From Catenovulum agarivorans YM01 (lineage in GTDB: Bacteria > Pseudomonadota > Gammaproteobacteria > Enterobacterales > Alteromonadaceae): a DNA stretch of 46,941 nt. Below, in pieces: positions 9,954 to 17,568 of the stretch (within the stretch, counting starts at the first letter, position 1; each line of letters begins with the position of its first letter). Location of the stretch: assembly GCF_000281085.1 (NCBI RefSeq), contig NZ_JH767526.1:1-46941 (forward strand), read 5' to 3'. The notes under the pieces are model-generated. The model did not search any database, was not told the origin of the DNA, and saw only the letters and a program-made list of their open reading frames with translations. The translations under genes were made by a program, and so were the position numbers.

Positions 9954-11144
9954 TCCATTACACTGAATGGGCGAACAATATCACCTGCTTGAATGTTCGC
10001 TAACAATTCTTTGTTTTGACTAACAGCTATAGCTGACTGCCCATACACTTGAGTCACTTCTATTTGATGGCGACTAACAATAAAATGTGGACGGCTAATA
10101 CCATTTTTATCAACAAAACTCGCTTGATGTAAAATGGTAAAAATATCTCCAGACTGCACATTGTTGTTACGACCTATGTTAAATCGGACTTGGTGCGCAT
10201 CAACATCCACAATTCTTGCTTTAGCTGCAACACACGCAAGCGAACCATCAATTTCAGAGACAGCTTTAGCTACCGATTGTTTAATGATTTGCCCGTAAGC
10301 GCTATACCAAAAACGCCGACTTGTCAGATCAACTCTTTGTTTTAAATCAAACTCCCACATGGTTTGGTCAAAATAATCAAATTGTTGAATACGCTCTCCA
10401 GTAAAGGCATCGTGTAAATACAAACGCATTTCAAAAAAATCTTTCCGCAGTTTGGTTACTAAACCATTGGGTGAGTTGGTTGGAAGTGCTGCCAATAGAT
10501 AAGTCGACCAATTCACCTGAAATAACCAATTGGCTATCGGTTTGTCGCGCTATTTGTTGCAATATTGCTGCGGATTGATTGCTCGATACCTGATCTTTTT
10601 TGTTTTCTTGGGTATTTAAAATAGGGTTTTGGTAAAAATCTCTTACTTCAACATTCCGACTATGACTGCTCATTTGTTGATAAATTTGTTCACCTAACAC
10701 CATGCCTAATTGATATAGACCACCGATTTTTGCATGTTCATTATGTCTGATTTGCAATGGCAGTACTGCGATGGCTTTTTTGTAGTCAGAGGCATAACAT
10801 TGCCGAGTATCGGCAAATATATCTGCCCGCACAGTGACCGATAGCTCACCTTTATTAATTGACTCGTCCAATAATTCAATTTCATTGACCACGCCGCTAG
10901 CGCGAACCATAAACATGTCTTGTGTCAATAATCCGTTAGTTACTTGTTGAGAGCTAGTGATAGAAGCACCAGAAAACAACAAAGTTTGTTTAACAGCTTC
11001 TTCAATCGCTGCTTGCCGCGCTTGAGCAATATTGCCATTGATCACGCGGCTGGACGCGCTAGCTTGATACCAAGCTGCGTAACTAGAATTCGCCCACGGC
11101 AGAGTTAGCAGCATACTAAAGATTATTTTTGTCAAAACTTTCAT
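9950..11144 (-). pseudogene. flgT: Flagellar H-ring protein FlgT, split by a one-base frameshift
   Basis: FlgT is a periplasmic protein that builds the H-ring around the LP ring of sodium-type polar flagella. The N-terminal half (10431-11144, 237 residues from ATG 11144) has a signal peptide ending near SYAAWYQ and the FlgT N-domain. It ends prematurely at a TGA after QTAERFF. The C-terminal half continues in another frame from about 10430 to 9950 with EMRLYLHDAFTGERI and a C-terminal FIVSRHQIEVTQVYGQSA segment typical of FlgT. Removing one T from the seven-T tract (plus strand A-run 10433-10439) joins ERFF directly to EMRLYL with no gap against Vibrio FlgT, giving a normal 397-residue protein. 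The start at 11144 follows AGGTAG; an upstream ATG at 11162 is less likely. This could be a sequencing error, true loss, or slippage-corrected expression. Confidence 0.85.
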
Positions 11145-11226
11145 TATTCGACTACCTATCACAAACAGTCATTTAATTGACGAATTAACCTTTAAATCGC
11201 CAAAATTAGCTTTATTGATTAGATAA

Positions 11227-11242
11227 AGCTAAGACTGTGCCA
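11227..11242 (-). promoter_or_regulatory. Sigma-54 promoter for flgT
   Basis: On the minus strand the site reads TGGCAC-AGTCT-TAGCT, a full -24 element and a three-of-four -12 element at the required spacing. The predicted start is near 11216, about 70 bases before the flgT ATG. Confidence 0.65.
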
Positions 11243-11355
11243 AAACCACTCATTGAGTGTAAAACTTACACTATTGTTAGCTAGAGCTTGATTTAAAAGA
11301 AAAAATTATTTGCTTGTGGAGCTAAAGCAATTAATAAATATGCTTATTATAATTT

Positions 11356-11371
11356 TGGAACTAATTTTGCA
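11356..11371 (+). promoter_or_regulatory. Sigma-54 promoter for flgO-flgP
   Basis: The site reads TGGAAC-TAATT-TTGCA, differing from consensus TGGCAC-N5-TTGCA by one base. Transcription would begin near 11382, which argues for the flgO ATG at 11419 rather than a TTG at 11395. Confidence 0.7.
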
Positions 11372-11418
11372 GTAATCCAGCCAAGAAGTAATTTTTGACT
11401 AATTTACGTGAGCATTTT

Positions 11419-12096
11419 ATGGCCTGGCATAATTCATTAAACATAACCTTGGTTGCTGCAAGTGTTTTACTTGTAAGTGGATGTGCATACAAATCGACCC
11501 ATAGTTATATAGTGCCGGAGAAAATGCCTCAGGAAGTGCCACAATATTATCAGCCTAGTGTCAGTCAGCTATCAATAAAAGCTTATGCTTTTATGCTAGC
11601 GGATGAGCTATTGTTAAATGTCCGTCCTGAAAGTTTATACGGTAATGTTGCCGTTACCCATTTTGTTGAGCAAGCAAACCGTCAGATTATCGATGGGCAA
11701 GGGCATCCGTTAAAAGCTTTGGGTGGTCAGTTAGAAGAAAGTTTTATTTATGAGCTGCAAAAGCGCGGCTATTCAGTGGTTGATTTTAAGTTAACGGGCG
11801 ACATTCAAGTTGGTAAGCAGGCCGATAAAATTTGGAGCCGCGACATTAATAAACTAAATAGCCATGTTGATGTTAGGTATTTATTATCCGGTACTTTATC
11901 TATGCATCAAAACGGCGCTGTGGTGAATGTACGAATTATGGATAGTAGCAGTAAGCAGGTTATTGCATCAGCGCAAGGTTTTGTACCACACAATGTATTT
12001 TATTCGAGTCAAGAAATTATGACCCAAGATGGTATGTTAATTCATAAAGGGGAACGGGCACGTGTACCTCAGGTTAATGGAGCTCAATATGATTAG
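11419..12096 (+). CDS. flgO: FlgO-family outer-membrane lipoprotein
   Basis: A 225-residue lipoprotein. From ATG 11419 the signal peptide MAWHNSLNITLVAASVLLVSGC ends in the lipobox VSGC (shown in outline), so it should be processed by Lsp and sent to the outer membrane. The body carries the FlgO fold features: an ELQKRGYSVVDFK strand, a RDINKL motif and the C-terminal VIASAQGFVPHNV. FlgO with FlgP is known in Vibrio as an outer-membrane protein needed for motility and flagellar stability. A TTG 24 bases upstream is possible but lies only about 13 bases from the predicted sigma-54 start site. Its stop codon overlaps the flgP start. Confidence 0.87.
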   Translation: MAWHNSLNITLVAASVLLVSGCAYKSTHSYIVPEKMPQEVPQYYQPSVSQLSIKAYAFMLADELLLNVRPESLYGNVAVTHFVEQANRQIIDGQGHPLKALGGQLEESFIYELQKRGYSVVDFKLTGDIQVGKQADKIWSRDINKLNSHVDVRYLLSGTLSMHQNGAVVNVRIMDSSSKQVIASAQGFVPHNVFYSSQEIMTQDGMLIHKGERARVPQVNGAQYD

Positions 12097-12559
12097 ACTC
12101 TTAGTTTTATTAACCAGTTTATTGGTTATTGTCAGCTGCCAAAATACTATGCCTACGGTTGAGATAAATAAACATTATCAATGGCAATACGATCTACCAG
12201 AACAAGATTATATTGTTTCTGCTATAGGTTATGCGCCAATTGACAGTCAGCTAGGCCAAGATAAATCGACTAAAATGGTTAAAGCGATTAAAGCGTCTAA
12301 ACTAGATGCATATAGAGATTTAACTGAAAAAGTTCATGGTTATAAATTAAATAGTCAGGTAAAAGTCAGTGATTTAGTGCTCGGTAATGAGAGCGTTAAA
12401 GCCTCGGTGCAAGGGGTGATAAAAGGTGCACGTATTATTAAAACTTATCACTTAGATGGTGTGTATATCACTGAGTTAGAATTAAATTTACGCGATTTGT
12501 ATCGCATCAGAGCCTTTACCAATGGGCAAACTCGCATAATAGATGCAAGATACCATTAA
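12089..12559 (+). CDS. flgP: FlgP outer-membrane lipoprotein (LPP20 family)
   Basis: A 156-residue lipoprotein starting at ATG 12089 after GGAGCTCA; a GTG at 12062 is upstream but would bury the signal peptide. MIRLLVLLTSLLVIVSC is a signal peptide with lipobox VVSC-like IVSC. The mature part contains DKSTKMVKAIKASKLDAYRDL and VHGYKLN, typical of FlgP/LPP20 proteins, and ends with ELELNLRDLYR. FlgP forms an outer-membrane disk or ring around the polar flagellum in Vibrio and Campylobacter. It overlaps flgO by eight bases, so the two are translationally coupled and presumably act together. Confidence 0.88.
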   Translation: MIRLLVLLTSLLVIVSCQNTMPTVEINKHYQWQYDLPEQDYIVSAIGYAPIDSQLGQDKSTKMVKAIKASKLDAYRDLTEKVHGYKLNSQVKVSDLVLGNESVKASVQGVIKGARIIKTYHLDGVYITELELNLRDLYRIRAFTNGQTRIIDARYH

Positions 12560-12591
12560 GCGGCAACTTTCGAATTGAAAGTGAGGACATT

Positions 12592-13296
12592 ATGAAAACC
12601 TTGAAAAATCTAAAAATTGCAGCGCCGATACTTTCTGTGTTGGCTTTGTCTGCTTGCCAGGTTACGTCGCCTTGGGCGCAGCAAGAGCAAATTGAACCGG
12701 AAACGAATACGCGTTTGTCGCTAGAAAGTTTTAATGGTCATCAAGATCCTGCGTTATTAAATCACTGGGCGCGCGATCCACATAGGTTTTTAAACCAACA
12801 AAATAGCCATATTCGTTCTGATACGCGTCTAGCCATCAGTGATTATGTTGAGGCTATGGCGATTAAGCTGATTAAGAATATGCGCTATGTGACTGATAAA
12901 ACACCTGTTGCGGTTGCGAGTTTTGTGCCGGTTGATTCCAATTTAGAAGAGACAAATTTATTCGGTATTCATTTAGCGGAAAGTTTTCAACATCAAGCTA
13001 TGGTGTTGGGTTTGTCGGTTGTTGATTATAAAGCGACTGGGACAATTCGCGTTACCGAAACAGGTGATTTTGCGCTAAGCCGTGATATTGATGAGTTACG
13101 TCAGTGGCATCCAATTGAATATGTGTTAACCGGTACTTTTACTTACAAAGACAATGGTGTTGAAGTGGTTGCGCGCGTTGTTGGTATTGAGTCGCGTGCA
13201 ATTGTTGCTTCAGCACAAGGTTTTATTCCGCATAATGTTGCGCAGCAATTGATGCCGAGTAAGCAGAAAGATGGCATTAAGTTAGTCAAGGAGTAA
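12592..13296 (+). CDS. Second FlgO-family lipoprotein (FlgO paralogue)
   Basis: A 234-residue lipoprotein with signal MKTLKNLKIAAPILSVLALSAC and lipobox LSAC. It resembles flgO two genes upstream: RDIDELRQWHPIEYVLTG parallels RDINKLNSHVDVRYLLSG, and VASAQGFIPHNV parallels IASAQGFVPHNV. The N-terminal half (residues 30-110) is different and longer before the shared core. It is the third gene of the flgO-flgP unit, 32 bases after flgP. A small hairpin (ACTTTC/GAAAGT, 12566-12582) abuts its GAGG ribosome-binding site. The role is inferred to be in the flagellar outer ring; which paralogue corresponds to Vibrio FlgO is uncertain. Confidence 0.8.
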   Translation: MKTLKNLKIAAPILSVLALSACQVTSPWAQQEQIEPETNTRLSLESFNGHQDPALLNHWARDPHRFLNQQNSHIRSDTRLAISDYVEAMAIKLIKNMRYVTDKTPVAVASFVPVDSNLEETNLFGIHLAESFQHQAMVLGLSVVDYKATGTIRVTETGDFALSRDIDELRQWHPIEYVLTGTFTYKDNGVEVVARVVGIESRAIVASAQGFIPHNVAQQLMPSKQKDGIKLVKE

Positions 13297-13453
13297 GTCG
13301 AGGGCGCTGATGTGCTTTGTGTTTAGTAGTGGGGGTCTTGTATGCAATGCACAACACAACCTTAGTTTATCTGTCAAACTATATTCCAAGTTATATTAGA
13401 GTTTGTATTGGTGGGGTGAGCGCTTCTTAAGTGTTGCAATATGGCGAAACTGC

Positions 13454-13549
13454 TAGAGCATAACTTTCGCAAAACCGCTGTGAATACTTCCATGTACGCT
13501 TCGCTTTTTCATCCCTGAAAAAGAAATTTTGCTCTAAGTTATTGCTCTA
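13454..13549. repeat. Imperfect inverted-repeat element 1
   Basis: TAGAGCATAACTTTCGCAAAA (left, 13454-13474) pairs imperfectly with TTTTGCTCTAAGTTATTGCTCTA (right, 13527-13549). An inner perfect hairpin CTTTTTCA/TGAAAAAG lies at about 13504-13523. The loop holds CCATGTACGCTTCGC. No coding potential is seen. This has the look of a dispersed intergenic repeat or MITE-like sequence. Confidence 0.5.
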
Positions 13550-13638
13550 ACATTTTCTTAGACCATTCCCGCTGTTAATTATAAAAAGCCAAAATTTGAT
13601 TATGTGCAGCAGAGGTTAAATCGAAGTGAGAAACAGCA

Positions 13639-13790
13639 GCTACTCAATCGCCTGATATGAGTCTGTTTGAAGCATAATTTTATAAAACTTCAAAAGATAA
13701 GGATATCTTTTGAGAGCGGCCATGGATTGGCGCATAGCGTTTTTATAAAATTATGCTTCAAATGGACTCATTTTCCACTAGGCGAGTAGC
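13639..13790. repeat. Nested inverted-repeat element 2 (152 bp)
   Basis: The main arms, 13658-13687 and 13741-13770, are complementary at 28 of 30 positions. Outside them GCTACTC (13639) pairs with GAGTAGC (13784). Inside, TCAAAAGATA/TATCTTTTGA (13690-13713) makes a second perfect hairpin, followed by GCGGCCATGGATTGGCGC. It occupies the convergent gap between the flgO paralogue and flgN. A short AGTTCTTT/AAAGAACT pair (13792 and 13843) lies just outside. It carries no gene; a non-autonomous mobile element or REP-type repeat is the best guess. Confidence 0.6.
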
Positions 13791-13848
13791 GAGTTCTTTT
13801 CAAAAGCAGGGTATACCAGAGTGCGGGGGGAACTATTCTACGAAAGAA

Positions 13849-14274
13849 CTAAGCTTTAATACCTTTACCCAAGGTTTGGGTTTTCGCTTGACCTTGTTTG
13901 TCGTAAGTCATAGCGTCGGAGTTTTTTAACGCGAGAATGGATTGTTTTAAGCGTTGCACATTGTTAAGGCTAGTGCGAATCACACGTTCATTAATGGCAT
14001 TTTTGCTTTTAACTTGTGCTAGAGTCATTTCTATTTGCTCAACTTTAGCAGCAAAATCATCTTGAGTTTTTAAATGGTCTAAATCAGCCAGCTCGGCAAT
14101 TGATTTATCAATCTGCTGGATTTGGTTGATCAACTCGTTTTTGCTTTGGGCAATTTGGTAAACTTCATCGGCTTGACGATTTTTAAACGCAGACAGCTCA
14201 CTATCCAATAAACCCATTAACTGGTTTAGGTTATCTTGTTGTTGCTGTAATAAATCAACCGCGTTTGTTGTCAT
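13849..14274 (-). CDS. flgN: FlgN, export chaperone for hook-associated proteins
   Basis: A 141-residue, glutamine-rich, all-helical protein with coiled-coil character (LLQQQQDNLNQLMGLLDSEL near the N-terminus, LNNVQRLKQSILALKN near the C-terminus). FlgN binds FlgK and FlgL in the cytosol and delivers them to the flagellar type III export gate. The start is taken as ATG 14274 (MTTNAVDLL), one base after the flgM stop; a longer reading from 14307 would overlap flgM and lacks support. The flgA-flgM-flgN order is the usual one, and its clients flgK and flgL lie 11 kb away in the same cluster. Confidence 0.88.
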   Translation of the reverse strand: MTTNAVDLLQQQQDNLNQLMGLLDSELSAFKNRQADEVYQIAQSKNELINQIQQIDKSIAELADLDHLKTQDDFAAKVEQIEMTLAQVKSKNAINERVIRTSLNNVQRLKQSILALKNSDAMTYDKQGQAKTQTLGKGIKA

Positions 14275-14275
14275 C

Positions 14276-14605
14276 TTATAAACCGAAAAGTTTACCTTCA
14301 CTTGCAATAATGTTAGCAGCTAATTTCTCTGCATTCACTTTGTATTCGCCAGAAGCGATTGCTTTTTTTAACTTGTCCACTTTTTCTTGATCAAACCCTG
14401 AGGCATCGTTAGCCTTTTTGGTTAAATTATTCAAGTTCTGTGCTGTTTGTGTAAGCGACACAGAGTCTTGGCGCGGCGCACCTGTTTGCGCAGCTTGAGT
14501 GTTTGTTTGGTTGGCTGTTTGCTGGCCTTGTTGCGCTTTTTGTTGCGCCTCCGCCGCTGCTTTACCAACCTGATTATTGTTCAGATTGTTTACATTGATA
14601 GCCAT
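14276..14605 (-). CDS. flgM: FlgM, anti-sigma-28 factor
   Basis: A 109-residue protein with a disordered, glutamine/alanine-rich N-terminal half and the conserved FlgM C-terminal FliA-binding region (VDKLKKAIASGEYKVNAEKL, about residues 75-95). FlgM binds FliA in the cytosol and is exported once the hook is complete, which frees FliA for late genes. It begins MAINVNNLN and is followed at once by flgN. A near-perfect FliA promoter lies directly upstream, so flgM is under feedback from its own target in addition to any read-through from flgA. Confidence 0.95.
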   Translation of the reverse strand: MAINVNNLNNNQVGKAAAEAQQKAQQGQQTANQTNTQAAQTGAPRQDSVSLTQTAQNLNNLTKKANDASGFDQEKVDKLKKAIASGEYKVNAEKLAANIIASEGKLFGL

Positions 14606-14638
14606 GATCTTTACCTAAAAATTTAACTTCACTATCTG

Positions 14639-14664
14639 TATCGGCCATAAGTTTAAAAACTTTA
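14639..14664 (-). promoter_or_regulatory. Sigma-28 (FliA) promoter for flgM-flgN
   Basis: On the minus strand the site reads TAAAGTTT-N11-GCCGATA, a match to the enteric FliA consensus TAAAGTTT-N11-GCCGATAA in all but the last base. The predicted start is near 14632, about 27 bases before flgM. Confidence 0.88.
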
Positions 14665-14681
14665 GCAATTAATAGCTAGTT

Positions 14682-15371
14682 TTATAAAAAAATCTGCACT
14701 TCTGATACAGAGCTGACCCGTCCTTGAATGACCCGGTTAGAACTACGGTTTTTTACACTCACAGTATCACCATAACTGCCATCAGACAGGGCGACGCCGG
14801 TTGTTTTAACACTCAAGTTGTTAGATACCGCTTCTATTGTAACCAGTTCTCCTTGGCAGACAAAACAAATATTTTTGCTAATTATAGCCTCTCCCGAGCG
14901 AATTTGCCTTTTTGCTTTGCTGCCTACTATGCTTTTTATATCGGCAATAAAGCCATTTCTTGAACGATTCTTTTCAATCATTGCCACTTTTAAGTCTTGT
15001 TGTGTGATGGTTTGCCCAGATTCGATATAAGTTTCCGCGACAATCACAGGCGTCATAATTTTGACTTGAACTGGCACATATAACCCCCAACCGTCGTCAC
15101 CCTCACAACGAATACGCACAGTCATATTTTTTGAGTAGCTGTTAAAGTTGGGCACTTGAGCGGTAATTTCGCTATCACATGGTTTAATGGTTAATCTGCT
15201 ATCAATCGGTGATGCAAACGCCTCAAGTTGTTCATCGGCTTCAGCCGGATAAATAGACAGCGCATGCTCTTCTGCAAGCAACTCTATTTGTTTTTTATCA
15301 TAGACATTCGCCATTGACGTAAAAGACATTATACTGAATAAATAGCACAATAAATGGGTAGTTAACTTCAT
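14682..15371 (-). CDS. flgA: FlgA, P-ring assembly chaperone
   Basis: A 229-residue periplasmic protein with signal peptide MKLTTHLLCYLFSIMSFTSMA. The SAF-type domain follows in the second half: ETYIESGQTITQQDLKV, SRNGFIADIKSIVGSKAKRQIRSGEAI and the C-terminal VSVKNRSSNRVIQGRVSS motif shared by FlgA proteins. Family length is about 220-240 residues. FlgA assists FlgI polymerisation into the P ring. It leads a flgA-flgM-flgN unit on the minus strand, divergent from cheV, and a sigma-54 site lies about 140 bases upstream. Confidence 0.93.
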   Translation of the reverse strand: MKLTTHLLCYLFSIMSFTSMANVYDKKQIELLAEEHALSIYPAEADEQLEAFASPIDSRLTIKPCDSEITAQVPNFNSYSKNMTVRIRCEGDDGWGLYVPVQVKIMTPVIVAETYIESGQTITQQDLKVAMIEKNRSRNGFIADIKSIVGSKAKRQIRSGEAIISKNICFVCQGELVTIEAVSNNLSVKTTGVALSDGSYGDTVSVKNRSSNRVIQGRVSSVSEVQIFL

Positions 15372-15502
15372 AATATTTACCTAACTAATTTAAGTTCCAC
15401 TTTTTAAATATTCGACTATGCTTAATTAAAAAAAAGCGTTATAAATGAATCTAATATCTGTCAAATATTTGTTGATTTGGTAACTTTTTCTGCATTTAGG
15501 GT

Positions 15503-15529
15503 TAAGTTAGGCAAACATTGTGCCGAAAC
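15503..15529 (+). promoter_or_regulatory. Candidate sigma-28 promoter for cheV
   Basis: TAAG (15503-15506) is followed after 15 bases by GCCGAAAC (15522-15529), matching 3 of 4 and 6 of 8 consensus FliA positions at the right spacing. It overlaps the opposite-strand sigma-54 site for flgA. Confidence 0.45.
15510..15525 (-). promoter_or_regulatory. Sigma-54 promoter for flgA
   Basis: On the minus strand the site reads CGGCAC-AATGT-TTGCC, keeping the invariant GG and GC at the correct spacing. The start would be near 15500, giving flgA a leader of about 130 bases. Confidence 0.65.
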
Positions 15530-15577
15530 TGATAGAGGCAATACTGCTATCTACTCTATTAAAATCTGGAGATAAAA

Positions 15578-16501
15578 ATGGCCGGAGTACTAGATTCCGT
15601 AAATCAAAGAACACAACTGGTTGGTCAAAACAGGCTAGAGCTTTTACTGTTTAAATTACAAGGCCAACAAAGGTTTGGTATTAATGTGTTTAAAGTTCGG
15701 GAAGTACTACAGTGTCCAAAACTGACTTCGCTACCAAAACGAAATAAATATATACGTGGTGTTGCGCATATTCGTGGCCAAACTATTTCAGTGATTGATT
15801 TAGGTATGGCAACAGGTGGCCGAGCAATTCAAAATACCGAAGATTGTTTTATTGTAATTGCTGAGTACAACCGTTCGGTGCAAGGCTTTCTGGTTTCTTC
15901 GGTTGAGCGAATTATCAATATTAATTGGGAATCAATTATGCCACCACCAAAAGGTGCTGGTCGTTATAGTTATTTAACCGCAGTTACCGAAGTTGATAAA
16001 GAGTTGGTCGAGATTTTAGATGTAGAAAAAATCTTACATGAAATCATGCCAATTGATGCCGAAGTTAGTAAAGAGGTGTTGGAATCAAACCCTGTCACCA
16101 AAGATTATACCAACAAAGTCTTGTTTATTGCCGATGACTCGTCGGTGGCGCGTAACCAAGTTAAGCGTGCGTTGGAAGGTTTGGGCATAGATATGCAATT
16201 AGCCATCAACGGCAAAGATGCGTTAATTAAACTAACTGAGTTAGCTCAAGAAACGGGTGATGTCACTGACAAAGTCGCTTTATTAATTTCTGATATTGAA
16301 ATGCCAGAAATGGACGGTTATACCTTAACTGCAGAAATTAAAAATAATCCAAAACTTAAAAATTTACATGTTATTTTACACACTTCTTTGAGTGGGGTGT
16401 TTAACCACGCTATGGTTGATAAAGTTGGCGCTGATGACTTTATTGCCAAATTTAATCCAGACGAATTGGCTGGTGCGGTACAAAAATGGTTGAATGTTTA
16501 A
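15578..16501 (+). CDS. cheV: Chemotaxis coupling/adaptation protein CheV
   Basis: A 307-residue fusion of a CheW-like coupling domain (about 20-155) and a response-regulator receiver domain (about 178-305). The receiver has the acidic pocket at D186/D187, the phospho-acceptor D239 in LLISDIEMPEMDG and a conserved HTS switch region. CheV links chemoreceptors to CheA and is thought to tune receptor activity when phosphorylated. It follows GGAGAT and sits 15 bases ahead of cheR, an arrangement common next to flgB in Vibrio and Alteromonadales. Confidence 0.96.
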   Translation: MAGVLDSVNQRTQLVGQNRLELLLFKLQGQQRFGINVFKVREVLQCPKLTSLPKRNKYIRGVAHIRGQTISVIDLGMATGGRAIQNTEDCFIVIAEYNRSVQGFLVSSVERIININWESIMPPPKGAGRYSYLTAVTEVDKELVEILDVEKILHEIMPIDAEVSKEVLESNPVTKDYTNKVLFIADDSSVARNQVKRALEGLGIDMQLAINGKDALIKLTELAQETGDVTDKVALLISDIEMPEMDGYTLTAEIKNNPKLKNLHVILHTSLSGVFNHAMVDKVGADDFIAKFNPDELAGAVQKWLNV

Positions 16502-16516
16502 GATTAGGAATACTCT

Positions 16517-17350
16517 GTGTTGGATAAAACCATTGGAACTGACGACTACAATAAATTTTGTACTTTTCTTGAGCATCAATGTGGCATTGTGCTGGGTACA
16601 AACAAGCAGTATTTAGTCAAAAGTAGATTGTCACCTTTATTGTCAAAGTTTAGAGCTGAGAGTTTAGGTGAAATAGTTAACCGTGCGATGAATATAACAG
16701 AGCGCCAATTACGCGCTGCTGTTGTTGATGCCATGACAACTAACGAAACTCTATGGTTTAGGGACTCTTACCCATTTGAAGTTTTAGTTAAAGACATCTT
16801 CCCTCAATACGACGGTAAAGCTGGTGGTATCAAAGTCTGGTCTGCGGCTTCGTCTTCGGGTCAAGAGCCTTACTCAATTGCTATGACAGCTTTGGAATAC
16901 CAACAAAAGAAACGTATGGGCGCGCGAGTCAATATATTAGGTACAGACATTTCGCCGTCTATGCTAGATATTTGTAAAAGTGGTGTGTACGACTCGCTGG
17001 CCTTGGCTAGAGGTTTATCGCCACAGCGCAAACAGCAATTTTTCGAGCCGTGCGCTGAAGCTGGCACTATGCGTTTACGTGATAATGTTCGAAATTTGGT
17101 TAACTTCCGACAAATGAATTTGTTAGATAGTTATTCCTTGTTAGGCAAATTTGACATTATTTTTTGTCGAAACGTATTAATTTATTTCTCTGCTGAAAAT
17201 AAAGCGAAAATACTCCGTCAATTTGCCCAAGCACTTAATCCAGATGGTTATCTGTTTTTAGGTGCTTCTGAATCTATTACTGGCCTAAGTGAAGATTTTG
17301 AAATGCAGCGTTGTAACCCAGGAATTGTTTACCGTCCTAAGAAAAAATAA
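16517..17350 (+). CDS. cheR: Chemoreceptor glutamate methyltransferase CheR
   Basis: A 277-residue SAM-dependent methyltransferase. The N-terminal CheR_N helical domain (1-75) is followed by the catalytic domain, with TTNETLWFRD, the SAM loop VWSAASSSGQEPYS and FDIIFCRNVLIYF, all diagnostic of CheR. It methylates glutamates on chemoreceptors during adaptation; its opposing methylesterase CheB is not in this window. The start is GTG 16517 (then TTG GAT AAA), preceded by AGGAA at 16506-16510. It is co-transcribed with cheV and ends at a strong terminator. Confidence 0.96.
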   Translation: MLDKTIGTDDYNKFCTFLEHQCGIVLGTNKQYLVKSRLSPLLSKFRAESLGEIVNRAMNITERQLRAAVVDAMTTNETLWFRDSYPFEVLVKDIFPQYDGKAGGIKVWSAASSSGQEPYSIAMTALEYQQKKRMGARVNILGTDISPSMLDICKSGVYDSLALARGLSPQRKQQFFEPCAEAGTMRLRDNVRNLVNFRQMNLLDSYSLLGKFDIIFCRNVLIYFSAENKAKILRQFAQALNPDGYLFLGASESITGLSEDFEMQRCNPGIVYRPKKK

Positions 17351-17380
17351 AGCGGCAATCCTTGCCGCTTTATTGTTTTT
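17349..17380 (+). terminator. Intrinsic terminator after cheV-cheR
   Basis: AAAGCGGCAA and TTGCCGCTTT form a perfect 10-bp stem with a TCC loop, followed by a T-rich tail. It separates the chemotaxis pair from flgB. Confidence 0.92.
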
Positions 17381-17519
17381 ACCTGCCAAAAATCAAAAAA
17401 ACGTCTTGTTTTAACTTGAATTTTAGCCATCTACTTTAAACTCTTATTTTATTTAAGTATCTGATATTAATTTGTTTTATTGGTTGTTGATTCGCGTTTT
17501 ACCTAAGCCTTTGTAAATT

Positions 17520-17535
17520 TGGCATCTAAGTTGCT
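17520..17535 (+). promoter_or_regulatory. Sigma-54 promoter for flgBCDE
   Basis: TGGCAT-CTAAG-TTGCT matches the -24/-12 consensus with one deviation. The start is predicted near 17546, just before the TAGGAG ribosome-binding site at 17555 and the flgB ATG at 17569. Confidence 0.8.
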
Positions 17536-17568
17536 TTGTCTAGTGTAAGTAACATAGGAGACAAAAAA

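Larger units (their letters stand above)
13297..13848. other. Non-coding convergent intergenic region holding the two repeat elements
   Basis: This 552-base gap separates the convergent flgO paralogue and flgN. Apart from the two inverted-repeat elements at 13454-13549 and 13639-13790 I see no gene, RNA or obvious intrinsic terminator; the hairpins themselves may end transcription from both sides. Confidence 0.6.

Noticed and set aside
15470-15495. Plus-strand sigma-54 site TGGTAAC...CTGCA before cheV
   Set aside because: The GG to GC spacing is one base too long for a -24/-12 promoter.
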